Of a stretch of DNA of 64,000 nt, positions 8,905 to 17,734 are shown one piece after another. The DNA comes from Leptothoe sp034932105 (GTDB taxonomy: Bacteria; Cyanobacteriota; Cyanobacteriia; Phormidesmidales; Phormidesmidaceae), in contig NZ_JAYGIG010000121.1 in assembly GCF_034932105.1 (NCBI RefSeq), positions 14,129-78,128 on the forward strand, in the 5' to 3' direction. The position numbers were made by a program, and so were the translations under genes. The notes under the pieces were generated by a model. That model ran no database searches, had not been told where the DNA came from, and saw nothing but the letters and a program-made list of their open reading frames with translations. The first letter of the stretch is position 1; the number at the start of each line of letters is the position of its first letter.

Positions 8905-9603
8905 CTAGGTCGTCACTAACCCATGCTCTAGGGCAAATCGAACCAGCTCTGTCCGGCTGTTGGTACCGGTCTTCCCAAATAACCGGCTGACGTACTTTTC
9001 TACGTTCCGTACCGTCGTCCCCAGACGGCTAGCAATTTCCTTATTCATCAGACCTTCTGCCACCAAGTTCAGAACATCCTGTTCGCGGGGGGTGAGGTCA
9101 ATGCGAATCGGTGACGTTTTTTGGGGGATGGTACCGCGCTGGGTGAGCAGGGCCTTAATCTCCTCAATTTGCCGGGCCATGGCGGCAATGTCGGGAACTG
9201 CACCCGTCTCAGGGGTACGGGCTGCCTGGCGTTCAATCAGATTCGTCACCATGGCCACCAACTCTTCGGGGTCAAAGGGTTTAGAGAGGTAGGCATCGCA
9301 GCCAGCGTTGTAGCCTTGGATGCGATCGCTCGTCATGCCGCGAGCCGTCAAGAAAATCACCGGCAATGACTTAAAGCGAGGGTTTTCCCGCACCTGCTTG
9401 AGAAACTCATAACCATTCACCTCAGGCATCATGATGTCTGAGATCAGCACATCTGGGGCTTCCTTTTGCAATAACTCCAGGCCTTCCTCCGCATTACTCG
9501 CAGTTCGCACCTGAAAATCACTGTCCTCTAAATAGGCTTGAACCGCCTCACGCAAGCCTGGTTCATCATCTACCAACAGGACTCGTTTAGCTGTCTCTGC
9601 CAT
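8905..9603 (-). CDS. NarL/LuxR-type response regulator, Ycf29/Rre1-like
   Basis: A 232-residue two-domain response regulator. The receiver domain (residues 6-120) has the acidic pocket DDEP at 17-18, the phospho-acceptor aspartate in LISDIMMPE near 56, and the conserved lysine in YLSKPFD. A linker leads to a LuxR-type helix-turn-helix (residues 168-228, LTPREQDVLNLVAEGLMNKE). The overall pattern, especially NVEKYVSRLF, resembles Ycf29 of plastids and cyanobacterial Rre1, which acts in stress gene control. Which of several NarL-type paralogs it is cannot be settled here. No histidine kinase is adjacent, so it is an orphan in this window. Confidence 0.8.
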   Translation of the reverse strand: MAETAKRVLLVDDEPGLREAVQAYLEDSDFQVRTASNAEEGLELLQKEAPDVLISDIMMPEVNGYEFLKQVRENPRFKSLPVIFLTARGMTSDRIQGYNAGCDAYLSKPFDPEELVAMVTNLIERQAARTPETGAVPDIAAMARQIEEIKALLTQRGTIPQKTSPIRIDLTPREQDVLNLVAEGLMNKEIASRLGTTVRNVEKYVSRLFGKTGTNSRTELVRFALEHGLVTT

Positions 9604-9913
9604 GGCTTTTCCTTGGATTCTACTGGATTCTTATAGTTTCTAAGCTTAATCGGTATTGGTTGCAATGGGCAGGGGCAAGGATGAAAGGGAGGGGGGACGT
9701 GGGGCCGCCGGACAAGGTTAAAAAATATACATATTTACTCGTAGGCCATTGAGGCAATTGATACTATTTTGATTCTTTCAAGCTACGATGATTAAGAATC
9801 ATCTAAACTCCTACCGGAATACCGGGGTTTGTGAGATGCTTAGCTGGAATGGTCTCAGCGTAAGGCTTTAATCCAGTCGTTTTGATGTAAGGAAACAATC
9901 AGGAAATTCCGTT
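9604..9913. other. divergent promoter region of response regulator and peroxiredoxin genes
   Basis: This 310-bp gap separates two divergently read genes and must hold both promoters. The part from about 9715 to 9800 is A+T-rich (aaaaaatatacatatttact), as expected for promoter DNA. A weak ribosome-binding site (aagga at 9891-9895, ahead of ATG 9914) precedes the peroxiredoxin gene. No specific operator was recognised. Confidence 0.35.
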
Positions 9914-10555
9914 ATGGCTCTTCAACTAGGCGATCAAGTCCCAGACTTTACCCAGAAATCTTCAGCTGGGGATATCAATTTTTATGAGTGGGCTGGCGAT
10001 AGCTGGGTCGTTCTTTTCTCCCACCCTGCTGACTACACTCCCGTTTGCACCACTGAGCTGGGCACCGTGGCTAAGTACCGGGCTGAATTCGACAAGCGCA
10101 ATGTAAAGACTATTGCCCTCAGCGTTGATGGTGTGGAATCTCACCAAGGCTGGATCGGTGATATCAACGAAACTCAAGGCACCTCCGTTGACTACCCCAT
10201 TCTGGCGGATGAAGACAAGACGGTCTCCCAGTTATATGGGATGATCCACCCCAATTCCAGTACGGGTAATACGCTGACCGTACGGTCCGTGTTCGTGATC
10301 GATCCCAATAAGAAGCTACGTCTAACCATTACCTATCCGGCGAGTACTGGTCGTAACTTTGATGAAATTCTGCGAGTAATTGATTCCCTGCAGTTGACCG
10401 ACTATCACAAGGTGGCCACACCTGCTAACTGGCAGGATGGCGGTGACTGTGTTGTGGTGCCTTCCATCTCTACCGAAGATGCTAAGCAGCAGTTCCCCAA
10501 AGGGATTACCGAAGTGAAGCCCTATCTACGCATGACTCCTCAGCCGAATAAGTAG
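9914..10555 (+). CDS. 1-Cys peroxiredoxin (Prx6 type)
   Basis: A 213-residue thiol peroxidase that reduces hydrogen peroxide and organic hydroperoxides. The peroxidatic cysteine is C45 in HPADYTPVCTTELG, the Prx6-type active site. The length and the long C-terminal domain (PANWQDGGDCVVVPSIS) match 1-Cys Prx6 proteins. It is cytoplasmic. A 13-bp tandem duplication (gccgaataagtag) spans the stop codon at 10543-10568. Two strong hairpins follow, so the gene is probably monocistronic. Its divergence from a response regulator gene may reflect stress control, but that is inference. Confidence 0.92.
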   Translation: MALQLGDQVPDFTQKSSAGDINFYEWAGDSWVVLFSHPADYTPVCTTELGTVAKYRAEFDKRNVKTIALSVDGVESHQGWIGDINETQGTSVDYPILADEDKTVSQLYGMIHPNSSTGNTLTVRSVFVIDPNKKLRLTITYPASTGRNFDEILRVIDSLQLTDYHKVATPANWQDGGDCVVVPSISTEDAKQQFPKGITEVKPYLRMTPQPNK

Positions 10556-10594
10556 GCCGAATAAGTAGTCTGAAGTCATTAGCCTGAATTATTG

Positions 10595-10634
10595 CTGTCC
10601 TACGGGTTGGTTAGGGTAATGACCCGTAGGACAG
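10595..10634 (+). terminator. hairpin downstream of the peroxiredoxin gene
   Basis: A perfect 13-bp stem, ctgtcctacgggt / acccgtaggacag, encloses a 14-nt loop. There is no T-tract, so it may stabilise the 3' end of the mRNA or belong to a dispersed hairpin family with a cctacg...cgtagg core (compare 18501-18532 and 21215-21247). Confidence 0.55.
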
Positions 10635-10650
10635 TGAACCAGGTCTGTTA

Positions 10651-10695
10651 AAACGAAAAGGATGTCTCCATGGGGCATCCTTTTCGTTTTTTAGG
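10651..10695 (+). terminator. Rho-independent terminator before cysK
   Basis: A perfect 14-bp stem, aaacgaaaaggatg / catccttttcgttt (10651-10664 with 10676-10689), has an 11-nt loop and ends in a T-rich stretch. It separates the peroxiredoxin transcript from cysK. Confidence 0.8.
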
Positions 10696-10781
10696 AAGGA
10701 TTTGTTTTTTCCCTGCCTCTACCTCGTCCCATAGTCCATTCCCCATTACGATAAAAAGACTGCATACGCAACGTTTACTGA

Positions 10782-11786
10782 ATGAAGACTTCTATGGATA
10801 TCAAGCAAGGTTTTGTTGGCTCCGTTGGCAATACCCCGCTGATTCGGTTGAATAGTTTTTCCGATGAAACCGGCTGCGAAATCCTAGGTAAGGCGGAATT
10901 TCTTAACCCCGGTGGCTCGGTTAAAGATCGAGCTGCTTTGTTCATCATCGAAGATGCCGAGAAAAAAGGACTGCTGAAGCCCGGTGGCACCGTGGTGGAA
11001 GGCACCGCTGGGAATACGGGCATTGGTCTCACCCACATCTGTAACGCTAAGGGCTACCGGTGTGTCATTGTCATTCCAGAAACCCAGTCTAAGGAAAAAA
11101 TTGATCTGCTCCGTACCCTAGGGGCCGATGTGCGGACCGTACCGGCGGTGCCCTATCGGGACCCCAATAACTATGTCAAAGTATCAGGTCGGTTAGCGGA
11201 TGAGCTAGAGAATGCCATTTGGGCCAATCAGTTTGAAAATTTGGCCAATCGCGAGGCCCACTATGCCACCACCGGCCCAGAAATTTGGCAGCAGACTAAC
11301 GGTACCGTCAATGCTTGGGTGGCCGCCACGGGCACCGGCGGCACCTATGCCGGTACCGCCATGTTCCTCAAGGAGCAGAATCCCGACATTCACTGTGTGG
11401 TGGCGGACCCTATGGGCAGTGGTCTCTATAGCTATGTCAAAACCGGTGAAATCAAGACCGAAGGCGATTCCATTACCGAGGGTATTGGTAACGGTCGGGT
11501 CACGGGCAACATGGCAGGAGCCCCGGCCGATGATGCCATTCGCATCGATGATCCTGAAGCCCTACGGGTGGTTTACCAGCTCCTCTATAAAGACGGCTTG
11601 TTTATGGGAGGATCCGTCGGAATCAATGTGGGAGCGGCCGTTGCCCTGGCCAAGCAAATGGGACCGGGCCACACCATTGTGACCGTGCTCTGTGATAGTG
11701 GTTCCCGCTACCAGTCAAAGCTGTTTGATCGCCCATGGCTAGAAGCTAAAGGCCTATGGTCCGATCAGCTACTGCCGCCTAGCTAG
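10782..11786 (+). CDS. cysK: cysteine synthase A (O-acetylserine sulfhydrylase)
   Basis: A 334-residue PLP enzyme that makes cysteine from O-acetylserine and sulfide. The PLP lysine is K48 in NPGGSVKDRA. The substrate loop GTAGNTGIG and the glycine-rich phosphate-binding stretch ATGTGGTYAGT are present. Either the ATG at 10782 or the second at 10794 could be the start. The C-terminus is slightly longer than typical 310-320-residue CysK proteins. It is a single gene following a strong terminator. A cystathionine beta-synthase-like role is less likely, given the length and the absence of CBS domains. Confidence 0.9.
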   Translation: MKTSMDIKQGFVGSVGNTPLIRLNSFSDETGCEILGKAEFLNPGGSVKDRAALFIIEDAEKKGLLKPGGTVVEGTAGNTGIGLTHICNAKGYRCVIVIPETQSKEKIDLLRTLGADVRTVPAVPYRDPNNYVKVSGRLADELENAIWANQFENLANREAHYATTGPEIWQQTNGTVNAWVAATGTGGTYAGTAMFLKEQNPDIHCVVADPMGSGLYSYVKTGEIKTEGDSITEGIGNGRVTGNMAGAPADDAIRIDDPEALRVVYQLLYKDGLFMGGSVGINVGAAVALAKQMGPGHTIVTVLCDSGSRYQSKLFDRPWLEAKGLWSDQLLPPS

Positions 11787-11808
11787 GATGGTGGACTAGA
11801 GAACGCTG

Positions 11809-12600
11809 TTAGCGAAAATTATCCGGATTTAAGGGTTGACCTGATTGATCCAGATAGAGCCCAGTACCCCCATCAGAGGGATCTAAATAGGGTTTTAGAT
11901 AAATGGCGTTAGTGGTGGGGCGGGTCGAACGGCCACCCAAAATTTCTTCCACAGCGCCAAAAATTTCACTGTTTACATTTCCTGCACCCAATAGACCCGA
12001 GTCTGATAGGTCCGTATCGGGCCATCTAGTGCCACCGACCAAGGTATTCACCGCATTGGTATCGGTGCCTGCATCGGCTAGGGTAATGTTGGAAAAGACA
12101 GCATTGCGAGTGGCGACTGGATCTTGTCCCGGTGGTACGGTAAATACAATTCGACAGTCATCCAAATTTTCTTCGGTGGTGGCACAAATGGTGTCATAAC
12201 CATTTTCAGTGGCAGTTCGCAATTCCACCAGTCCATCGGGGCGATACTCCTCTAAGCGTGCACTGATGGTTTCACAGCGTAGTTCCGGGGTCCAGCCACC
12301 GCCCATCTCTGCGGGGACAGCCCAGGGATAGGCCTGACCTGGCTCACTCTTGGGATGGTACATTACCGTGTACTCACCGGCTTGGATTTCACAAGTAAAC
12401 CGAGAACTGGCGGAGGTGGGAGCTTCTTCCCCATCATTGGCCATGGCCAATGGTGGATTAAATATCGGTCCCGGCATAACGCCCAGAACAGGTCCTAGGA
12501 CCACACCTAAGGCAAGTGTACTGGCAGCTTTTTTCCCCATGGGCAATAGGGCACTGAGGGGAAATGCTTTGTCAGCCTGACGCGATATCATCCAGCCCAT
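11809..12600 (-). CDS. secreted COP23-domain protein
   Basis: A 263-residue protein with a long N-terminal signal region (hydrophobic residues 28-45, cleavage probably after LAMA). The following domain (residues 66-180: FTCEIQAGEYTVMYHP, then WTPELRCETISARLEEY, then DTICATTEENLDDCRIVFTV) matches the COP23 family, named after a circadian-oscillating membrane-associated protein of Cyanothece. Four cysteines in this part could form disulfides outside the cytoplasm. Biochemical function is unknown. It is convergent with cysK, with 22 bp between stops. Confidence 0.78.
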   Translation of the reverse strand: MGWMISRQADKAFPLSALLPMGKKAASTLALGVVLGPVLGVMPGPIFNPPLAMANDGEEAPTSASSRFTCEIQAGEYTVMYHPKSEPGQAYPWAVPAEMGGGWTPELRCETISARLEEYRPDGLVELRTATENGYDTICATTEENLDDCRIVFTVPPGQDPVATRNAVFSNITLADAGTDTNAVNTLVGGTRWPDTDLSDSGLLGAGNVNSEIFGAVEEILGGRSTRPTTNAIYLKPYLDPSDGGTGLYLDQSGQPLNPDNFR

Positions 12601-12827
12601 GGTTAACTCCTTGTATGGGGTGCTACGTATGGTGTCCTACAGCCACCAACCTCTTTAGCTATGAAGTTAACTGATCGCAGTGAATCGGGGGATGAGTGAG
12701 GTCCAGTGTGTAAATTGGCTAAGCGATTCGTAGTATGTAAACCTTTGTCAAGTCTAGATTTTCTACGTTCAGAACGGTCGTTTTGCCGTGGGAGCAATGA
12801 TCGGTTTTAACTTGGACCGGGTTTAGA

Positions 12828-13298
12828 TTAACCATGGCAATGCTTAAATTTTCGACCACTACCACACCAGCAGGGCTGATTTCGCTTCGGTAAAACGGGC
12901 GGTAGCATGGCACCATCCACATAAAACCAGCGGCCGTTCTCCTTGATAAACCTTGACCGCTCGTGGAGCTGTCCCCAGCCTGGTTGGCTATGGACCGCCA
13001 TAAATTCTACCTGCCCCGTCGTGTCGATCTGGCTGCCCTGGCGAGTATTGAGCACCGTCAAGGCTTCCCAAGTAGTGGCTTTTACGCTTTTGTTTAGGTT
13101 GATCCGGTCGTCAAACCTACGGGTGGAGGGATGGCGTGTAGCAATCAGGTAATCTACATTGCCATGGCAATAGGCGACATATCGCGATCGCATCAACGCT
13201 TCAGCCGTTGGAGCCACTTCAACCTTAGTCAAATAGGGCTCACAACAGTTGCCATAGGGACGATTGCTACCGCAGAGACATGGGTTAAGGGAAGACAT
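12828..13298 (-). CDS. YchJ-like SEC-C motif protein
   Basis: A 156-residue protein with zinc-binding SEC-C motifs at both ends: NPCLCGSNRPYGNCC at residues 5-19 and QPCWCGSGRKFKHCHG at the C-terminus. Between them is the conserved YchJ core (ALMRSRYVAYC, then YLIATRHPSTR). The UPF0225/YchJ family is widespread with unknown function. It is cytoplasmic. Nothing suggests an operon with the neighbours. Confidence 0.88.
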   Translation of the reverse strand: MSSLNPCLCGSNRPYGNCCEPYLTKVEVAPTAEALMRSRYVAYCHGNVDYLIATRHPSTRRFDDRINLNKSVKATTWEALTVLNTRQGSQIDTTGQVEFMAVHSQPGWGQLHERSRFIKENGRWFYVDGAMLPPVLPKRNQPCWCGSGRKFKHCHG

Positions 13299-13386
13299 GG
13301 TTGAGGTCTGGATGCATTTACAGCCGCCAGACTACCAGACAGAGGTGAGCAAAAAGCGTTTGCCGTTGCCCCACGCCCCGCTGGGC

Positions 13387-13725
13387 CTAATCCTCTTCCA
13401 AACTATCAACACTCAATGGGACCAACTCATGATCCGTCGTCCATGCCAGCCACATTTCCTCTTCTGGCTCAATGAGTACACCCGTTAGGGCACAGCGCTC
13501 GCGGCGTTGAGCTTCAGCTGCCATAATCACCCGAACCTGCTGTCGTTGGATTTGAAAACCAGGATCGTCGGAATGCTGGCGAACATAGTCCCAAAGGACT
13601 TCACGCACCAGTGATTGATAACCACGGCTGCCAGCCAAGGTTTTTAATTTGTCGATCAGCTCCCGTTCAAAACGGATGCTAGTGACTTGCATATCGGTGG
13701 TGGGCAGCTTGGTATTAAGACTCAT
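13387..13725 (-). CDS. small conserved protein with ribbon-helix-helix-like N-terminus
   Basis: A 112-residue protein. Residues 12-50 (MQVTSIRFERELIDKLKTLA, then YQSLVREVLWDYV) have the spacing of a ribbon-helix-helix DNA-binding motif, with the basic strand TSIRFE. Residues 75-112 look like a separate small domain (ALTGVLIEPEEEMWLAW). A regulatory function is possible but only inferred. The start could also be Met12 (13692). No antitoxin-toxin partner is adjacent. Confidence 0.62.
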   Translation of the reverse strand: MSLNTKLPTTDMQVTSIRFERELIDKLKTLAGSRGYQSLVREVLWDYVRQHSDDPGFQIQRQQVRVIMAAEAQRRERCALTGVLIEPEEEMWLAWTTDHELVPLSVDSLEED

Positions 13726-14733
13726 TGGTTTGGGGAAAATGGGTGAATTGAGAATTGTCTGCCATCCTTGTAATACGTTTGTTTGTGTTACGGATGTAGT
13801 GCAGTAGAGGTAGTACTCTTAGCGTGAGTTTACCCTTCTTGGGTAGTAATCGCCCTAATTTTGTTGAAAAGTCGGCTAAATAGCTGATTGCTAGGTGAAG
13901 ATAGTTGCTGCGGGTATGGCTTAGTAGGACTGGCGTAGTAAAGGTATACAATGACACATATATACTACTGTTGCAACTACTTTAGTGGTCACTAACGTTA
14001 ACCTAGTCTGACACTAGGACGGATGAAAAACTGGACCGGTTAGATCTCTTTCCAGAAACAGATCTTAGATTATTATCCCAGGATGGTTCAAAAGTTTTAA
14101 AATTTTCCAAAAATTTAAGATCTGTTTCTGTCCTTACACCATGACCAATGAAAGTTGTTGTGGGCAGGGCAAGATGGTGAGAGAGATTCTGCCGTTAATC
14201 TAAAAAACTGTTATTACTGTCGGGCGAATTTCCTAGAAATCTTATGGAAATAGAAAGGGGTAGTATTGCAAATCTATGGTTGAGTTCGCGGAATTTATGC
14301 TTTTGCTATTGTAGTGACTAGTGCCATGGCTGGGGATCGGAGTCTGATGACTCAGTACGCTAGCTATCCATATCGATGGGCTATTGGACTATGGTCAATA
14401 TAAGTAACTCCATGATAGGCAACTCCATACCATCTGTACCCCATGGACATGGGCTGGTGTAATCGTTGCTTGGAGCTGTTTAGGGATGATGTGGGGCCAA
14501 GGTTGCATGTGGGTTTCCATGGGGCTTGTGCAAACATGTTTACTGTCACGTCAACACTTGTTGATTTTCCCAGAAGTCTGGATGATTACTCTAATAGAGT
14601 CCATACTAACTTCTATGGCCAATTGTAAGAAACCAAATATCGGAACAATGAGTCTTTCCACCAAAGTCTAATCATTATCGGTCCGGATCATATTGATTAA
14701 TCTAAATTTGTTCATTAGCTGACAGGGATCGCC
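13726..14733. other. 1-kb gene-poor region with a 78-bp palindromic element
   Basis: No coding frame in this kilobase has convincing protein features; frames of 60-80 codons on both strands are compatible with chance. It contains a 15-bp perfect inverted repeat pair (listed separately) and A+T-rich DNA. Direct single-stranded functions or a decayed element are possible. Confidence 0.4.
14053..14130. repeat. 78-bp palindromic element
   Basis: Perfect 15-bp inverted repeats, cagaaacagatctta at 14053-14067 and its complement at 14116-14130, enclose a 48-bp A+T-rich core. The dimensions resemble the 97-bp element near the window start, but the ends differ in sequence. A non-autonomous mobile element is the simplest reading. 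Confidence 0.5.
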
Positions 14734-15129
14734 ATGACTACTAATCGGCAAGTACCCTACCTCATAGGGGATAGCAAAAAGCAGACGTATGCTGGCCGGT
14801 TGCATCAGCGGCTAGATGAAGCGATGCAAGAGGGCACCGAGGTTCAGGTACGCCTGCCTTGGGGTGGGTTAAGCGGTGTTCCTGTTTATCTAGACGATAC
14901 CTGTGTGGAGATCGTTTATGTCCATGTCTATGAACCTGACGAAGACGATGAGCCTGACGATGAGGTTTCTCGTCGTACGGTATGGCTAGTGCGCCTTGAG
15001 GAAATTAGCGCAGTATCCTTCGTCAGCGAAAGTTGGTCTAAGGATCGGTTGGAAAAGCTGTTTATTCCAGATAAAAAGACAGAAAGTCCATCGATTCAGG
15101 ATATTGGCTCCGAAGATTCCCCTGACTAA
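14734..15129 (+). CDS. conserved hypothetical acidic protein
   Basis: A 131-residue acidic soluble protein. The middle (EVQVRLPWGGLSGVPVYLDD) looks like a small beta-barrel segment. It is followed by an Asp/Glu-rich stretch (EPDEDDEPDD) and a C-terminal tail. The strand pattern recalls SH3-like or Sm-like folds, but no family is recognised. No signal peptide or membrane segment is present. Clean frame, ATG start, ordinary codon use. Confidence 0.62.
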   Translation: MTTNRQVPYLIGDSKKQTYAGRLHQRLDEAMQEGTEVQVRLPWGGLSGVPVYLDDTCVEIVYVHVYEPDEDDEPDDEVSRRTVWLVRLEEISAVSFVSESWSKDRLEKLFIPDKKTESPSIQDIGSEDSPD

Positions 15130-15236
15130 GGGCCACCTCAATCTAGCTGGACGCGCCCACCTAAATACCCCTCAAGCACTGTTCAATTGGGTCTTGGTTG
15201 AGGGGGTATCGTTTTCAAGCTGTCTATTTAGGCTGA

Positions 15237-15485
15237 CTATTCAGGCGGAACTGTGTGCACAGTAAACCTTTTCATGACCCAGGTTTTGGCCCGTCTAATC
15301 GCCTCACTACGGCTATAGGCTTTGGGGACCGCGACGGCACTGCCGGTGGCGTAGTCGATCCAGGCAGTATAGATTTTCACCCCCAAGTGGGTGCCGCTGG
15401 CAATCTGAATGGTCACACCGCGATAGGGAAAAGCCAAAACGGTGTGGATATGGTCGGGGTCCGCAATATGCATAGGTATGGCCAA
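15237..15485 (-). CDS. small hypothetical protein downstream of msrP
   Basis: An 82-residue frame starting 20 bp after the stop of the MsrP-like gene on the same strand. It has a beta-rich N-terminal half (VLAFPYRGVTIQIAS) and a helical, basic C-terminal half (SRSEAIRRAKTWVMKRF). It could be cotranscribed with msrP. The product is not recognised; the regular amino-acid composition favours a real gene over chance. Confidence 0.5.
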   Translation of the reverse strand: MAIPMHIADPDHIHTVLAFPYRGVTIQIASGTHLGVKIYTAWIDYATGSAVAVPKAYSRSEAIRRAKTWVMKRFTVHTVPPE

Positions 15486-15505
15486 GTGACCGGGTATTTC
15501 GTATT

Positions 15506-16489
15506 TTACGCATATAGCGCTGCTACATAATCCCCGTAGCCGTTATAGATAACTGTATCCCGTTTGACCCAATTCCAGGCTTCGCCTTCTCCCACCATGC
15601 GTTCCTCGTTTTGCGACCAGCGGGGATGGGGCACATCAGGTTCCACATTGGCCTCAAATTTATATTCGTTAGGGGCAATAGTATTCCAGTAGGTGGAGGG
15701 CTGCTCCGCTAAGAACTCAATTTTGACGATGGATTTTCCCCCTTTGAAGCCATATTTCCAGGGCAGTACCATGCGAATGGGAGCACCGTGCTGTTTCGGT
15801 ATCGTGCGTCCGTAGATGCCCACGGCAAAGAAGGCCAATTCATTTGCCATTTCCTCAATGCGCAGTCCTTCATGGTAGGGCCAGGGCAGGTTGGAAAAGG
15901 AGATGGATGGCCCCCCAGTAATTTTTTCGTCGTAGAATGATTCGAATCGAACATATTTTGCGTCCGATGTCGGTTCTACCGCCTCAAGTAGCTTAGCCAT
16001 GGGAAATCCTAGCCAGGGAACAACCATGGCCCAGGCTTCGACGCAGCGAAATCGGTAGATGCGTTCTTCTAAAGGAAATTTTGTATAGAGGTCATCAAGG
16101 TCATAGGTTGTGGGATTTTTGACTAGACCGGAAACCTCTAGCTTCCATGGATCCGTTGGTAGGTTTTGGGCATTTTCCCAAATATTTTTAGTTAAACCAA
16201 ACTCATAAAAATTGTTATAACGGCTGGCAAATCTCTGCTCAGTCAGGGGCCAACCCGCGTCAGCAAAGGCTGGGTTAGGGGTGAAATTGGTCAGGGGTTC
16301 ACCGAAGGTATCATCTAAAACCTCAGTACCTTGGGCTGTCAAGGGCCGACCGTAGCAGCTGGTGGCGGCAATGCCTAAGCCGACACCGGCCAAATTTTTA
16401 AGAAATCGACGGCGATTAAAGTAGGCGGCTTCTGGGGTGGCTATTTTTTCGGGTAGTTGCCAATTTGGACGGATATGAATAAAGCTCAT
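15506..16489 (-). CDS. msrP: MsrP-type molybdenum methionine sulfoxide reductase
   Basis: A 327-residue molybdopterin enzyme. The twin-arginine signal RRRFLKN at residues 26-32 directs folded export. The molybdenum-ligating cysteine is in YRFRCVEAWAM near residue 148. MsrP (YedYZ) repairs oxidised methionines in periplasmic proteins using electrons from a membrane haem protein; no msrQ partner is in the window. The length agrees with the family. It is divergently arranged with chlI. The catalytic assignment is well supported by sequence. Confidence 0.9.
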   Translation of the reverse strand: MSFIHIRPNWQLPEKIATPEAAYFNRRRFLKNLAGVGLGIAATSCYGRPLTAQGTEVLDDTFGEPLTNFTPNPAFADAGWPLTEQRFASRYNNFYEFGLTKNIWENAQNLPTDPWKLEVSGLVKNPTTYDLDDLYTKFPLEERIYRFRCVEAWAMVVPWLGFPMAKLLEAVEPTSDAKYVRFESFYDEKITGGPSISFSNLPWPYHEGLRIEEMANELAFFAVGIYGRTIPKQHGAPIRMVLPWKYGFKGGKSIVKIEFLAEQPSTYWNTIAPNEYKFEANVEPDVPHPRWSQNEERMVGEGEAWNWVKRDTVIYNGYGDYVAALYA

Positions 16490-16654
16490 GGCTCAGCACT
16501 AGCGGCAAGGGAAAACATGACGGATGCAAACACCGACACCTTAACCCATCTATCTGAGCTGTAAATGAGCAGAGCCTGAAGACATCGGTAGGCGAGCCGC
16601 ACTGTGGCACAATTAACCTTAGTCGTTGAAATACCTTACATTTTAAAAAGCCCT

Positions 16655-17734
16655 GTGAGTACTGCTACCTCTATCCAACGCGCCGTTTTTCCCTTCACTG
16701 CGGTTATCGGTCAAGAAGATATGAAACTTGCCCTGATCTTAAATGTCATTGATCCCAAGATTGGTGGTGTGATGATTATGGGCGATCGCGGTACGGGCAA
16801 ATCCACCACCATTCGGGCCCTGGCAGATTTATTGCCGGAAATTCCTGTGGTGGAAAACGACCCTTTTAACCGTGCTCCTGACGATCCTGAAGTCATGCAG
16901 GAATTTGCCGGTCAGACGGTGCCGGTCGGAAAGATGAAAGTGCCCATGGTGGATCTACCCCTGGGGGCAACCGAAGACCGCGTTTGTGGCACGATTGACA
17001 TTGAAAAAGCCCTGTCTGAGGGGGTAAAAGCTTTTGAGCCTGGGCTGTTGGCTAGGGCAAATCGCGGACTGCTCTATGTGGATGAGGTCAATCTGCTGGA
17101 TGACCATCTGGTGGATGTGCTGCTGGATTCTGCGGCATCGGGGCGCAATACCGTAGAGCGGGAGGGGATTTCCATTCGTCACCCGGCTCAGTTTGTGTTG
17201 ATTGGTTCCGGTAACCCTGAGGAAGGCGAACTGCGGCCCCAGCTGTTGGACCGTTTTGGTATGCATGCTGAGATTCGTACGGTGAAGGATCCGGTCCAGC
17301 GGGTGCAAATTGTAGAGCAGCGCTCTGAGTTTGATCAGAACCCCGATGCGTTCTTGGCGAAATACCAAGGGGCTCAAACGGCCCTGCAGGAGAAGATCGT
17401 CAGTGCTCAGCAGCGGCTCAAGGATGTCACCCTGGAGCATGAGTATCGGGTGCAGATTTCTCAGGTATGTTCTGAGCTAGATGTGGATGGTCTGCGGGGT
17501 GACATTGTGTCTAACCGCGCCGCCAAGGCCCTTGCTGCCTATGAGGGCCGGTCTGAGGTAACCCTGAATGACATTCAAACGGTGATTGCTCTTTGTCTGC
17601 GTCATCGTTTGCGGAAGGACCCCCTAGAGTCGATTGATTCTGGTTATAAGGTGGAAAAAACCTTTGGTAGTGTGTTTGGGGTGACCATTGCGGATCCTTC
17701 TGCTAACGGGCGTAAGCCTGTGGGTGCTCGATAA
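16655..17734 (+). CDS. chlI: magnesium chelatase ATPase subunit I
   Basis: The AAA+ subunit of Mg-chelatase, which inserts magnesium into protoporphyrin IX in chlorophyll synthesis together with ChlD and ChlH. The Walker A motif GDRGTGKS is at residues 43-50, Walker B is in LLYVDEVNLLDD, and VFPFTAVIGQE marks the N-terminal domain. The GTG at 16655 gives 359 residues, the usual ChlI size; the frame could extend to a GTG at 16604, but homologs do not have that extension. Its stop codon is immediately followed by the ruvC start, so the two are cotranscribed. Confidence 0.95.
   Translation: MSTATSIQRAVFPFTAVIGQEDMKLALILNVIDPKIGGVMIMGDRGTGKSTTIRALADLLPEIPVVENDPFNRAPDDPEVMQEFAGQTVPVGKMKVPMVDLPLGATEDRVCGTIDIEKALSEGVKAFEPGLLARANRGLLYVDEVNLLDDHLVDVLLDSAASGRNTVEREGISIRHPAQFVLIGSGNPEEGELRPQLLDRFGMHAEIRTVKDPVQRVQIVEQRSEFDQNPDAFLAKYQGAQTALQEKIVSAQQRLKDVTLEHEYRVQISQVCSELDVDGLRGDIVSNRAAKALAAYEGRSEVTLNDIQTVIALCLRHRLRKDPLESIDSGYKVEKTFGSVFGVTIADPSANGRKPVGAR

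Noticed and set aside
13715..13957. 80-codon minus-strand frame
   Set aside because: It overlaps the start of the ribbon-helix-helix-like gene in another frame and its composition looks random.
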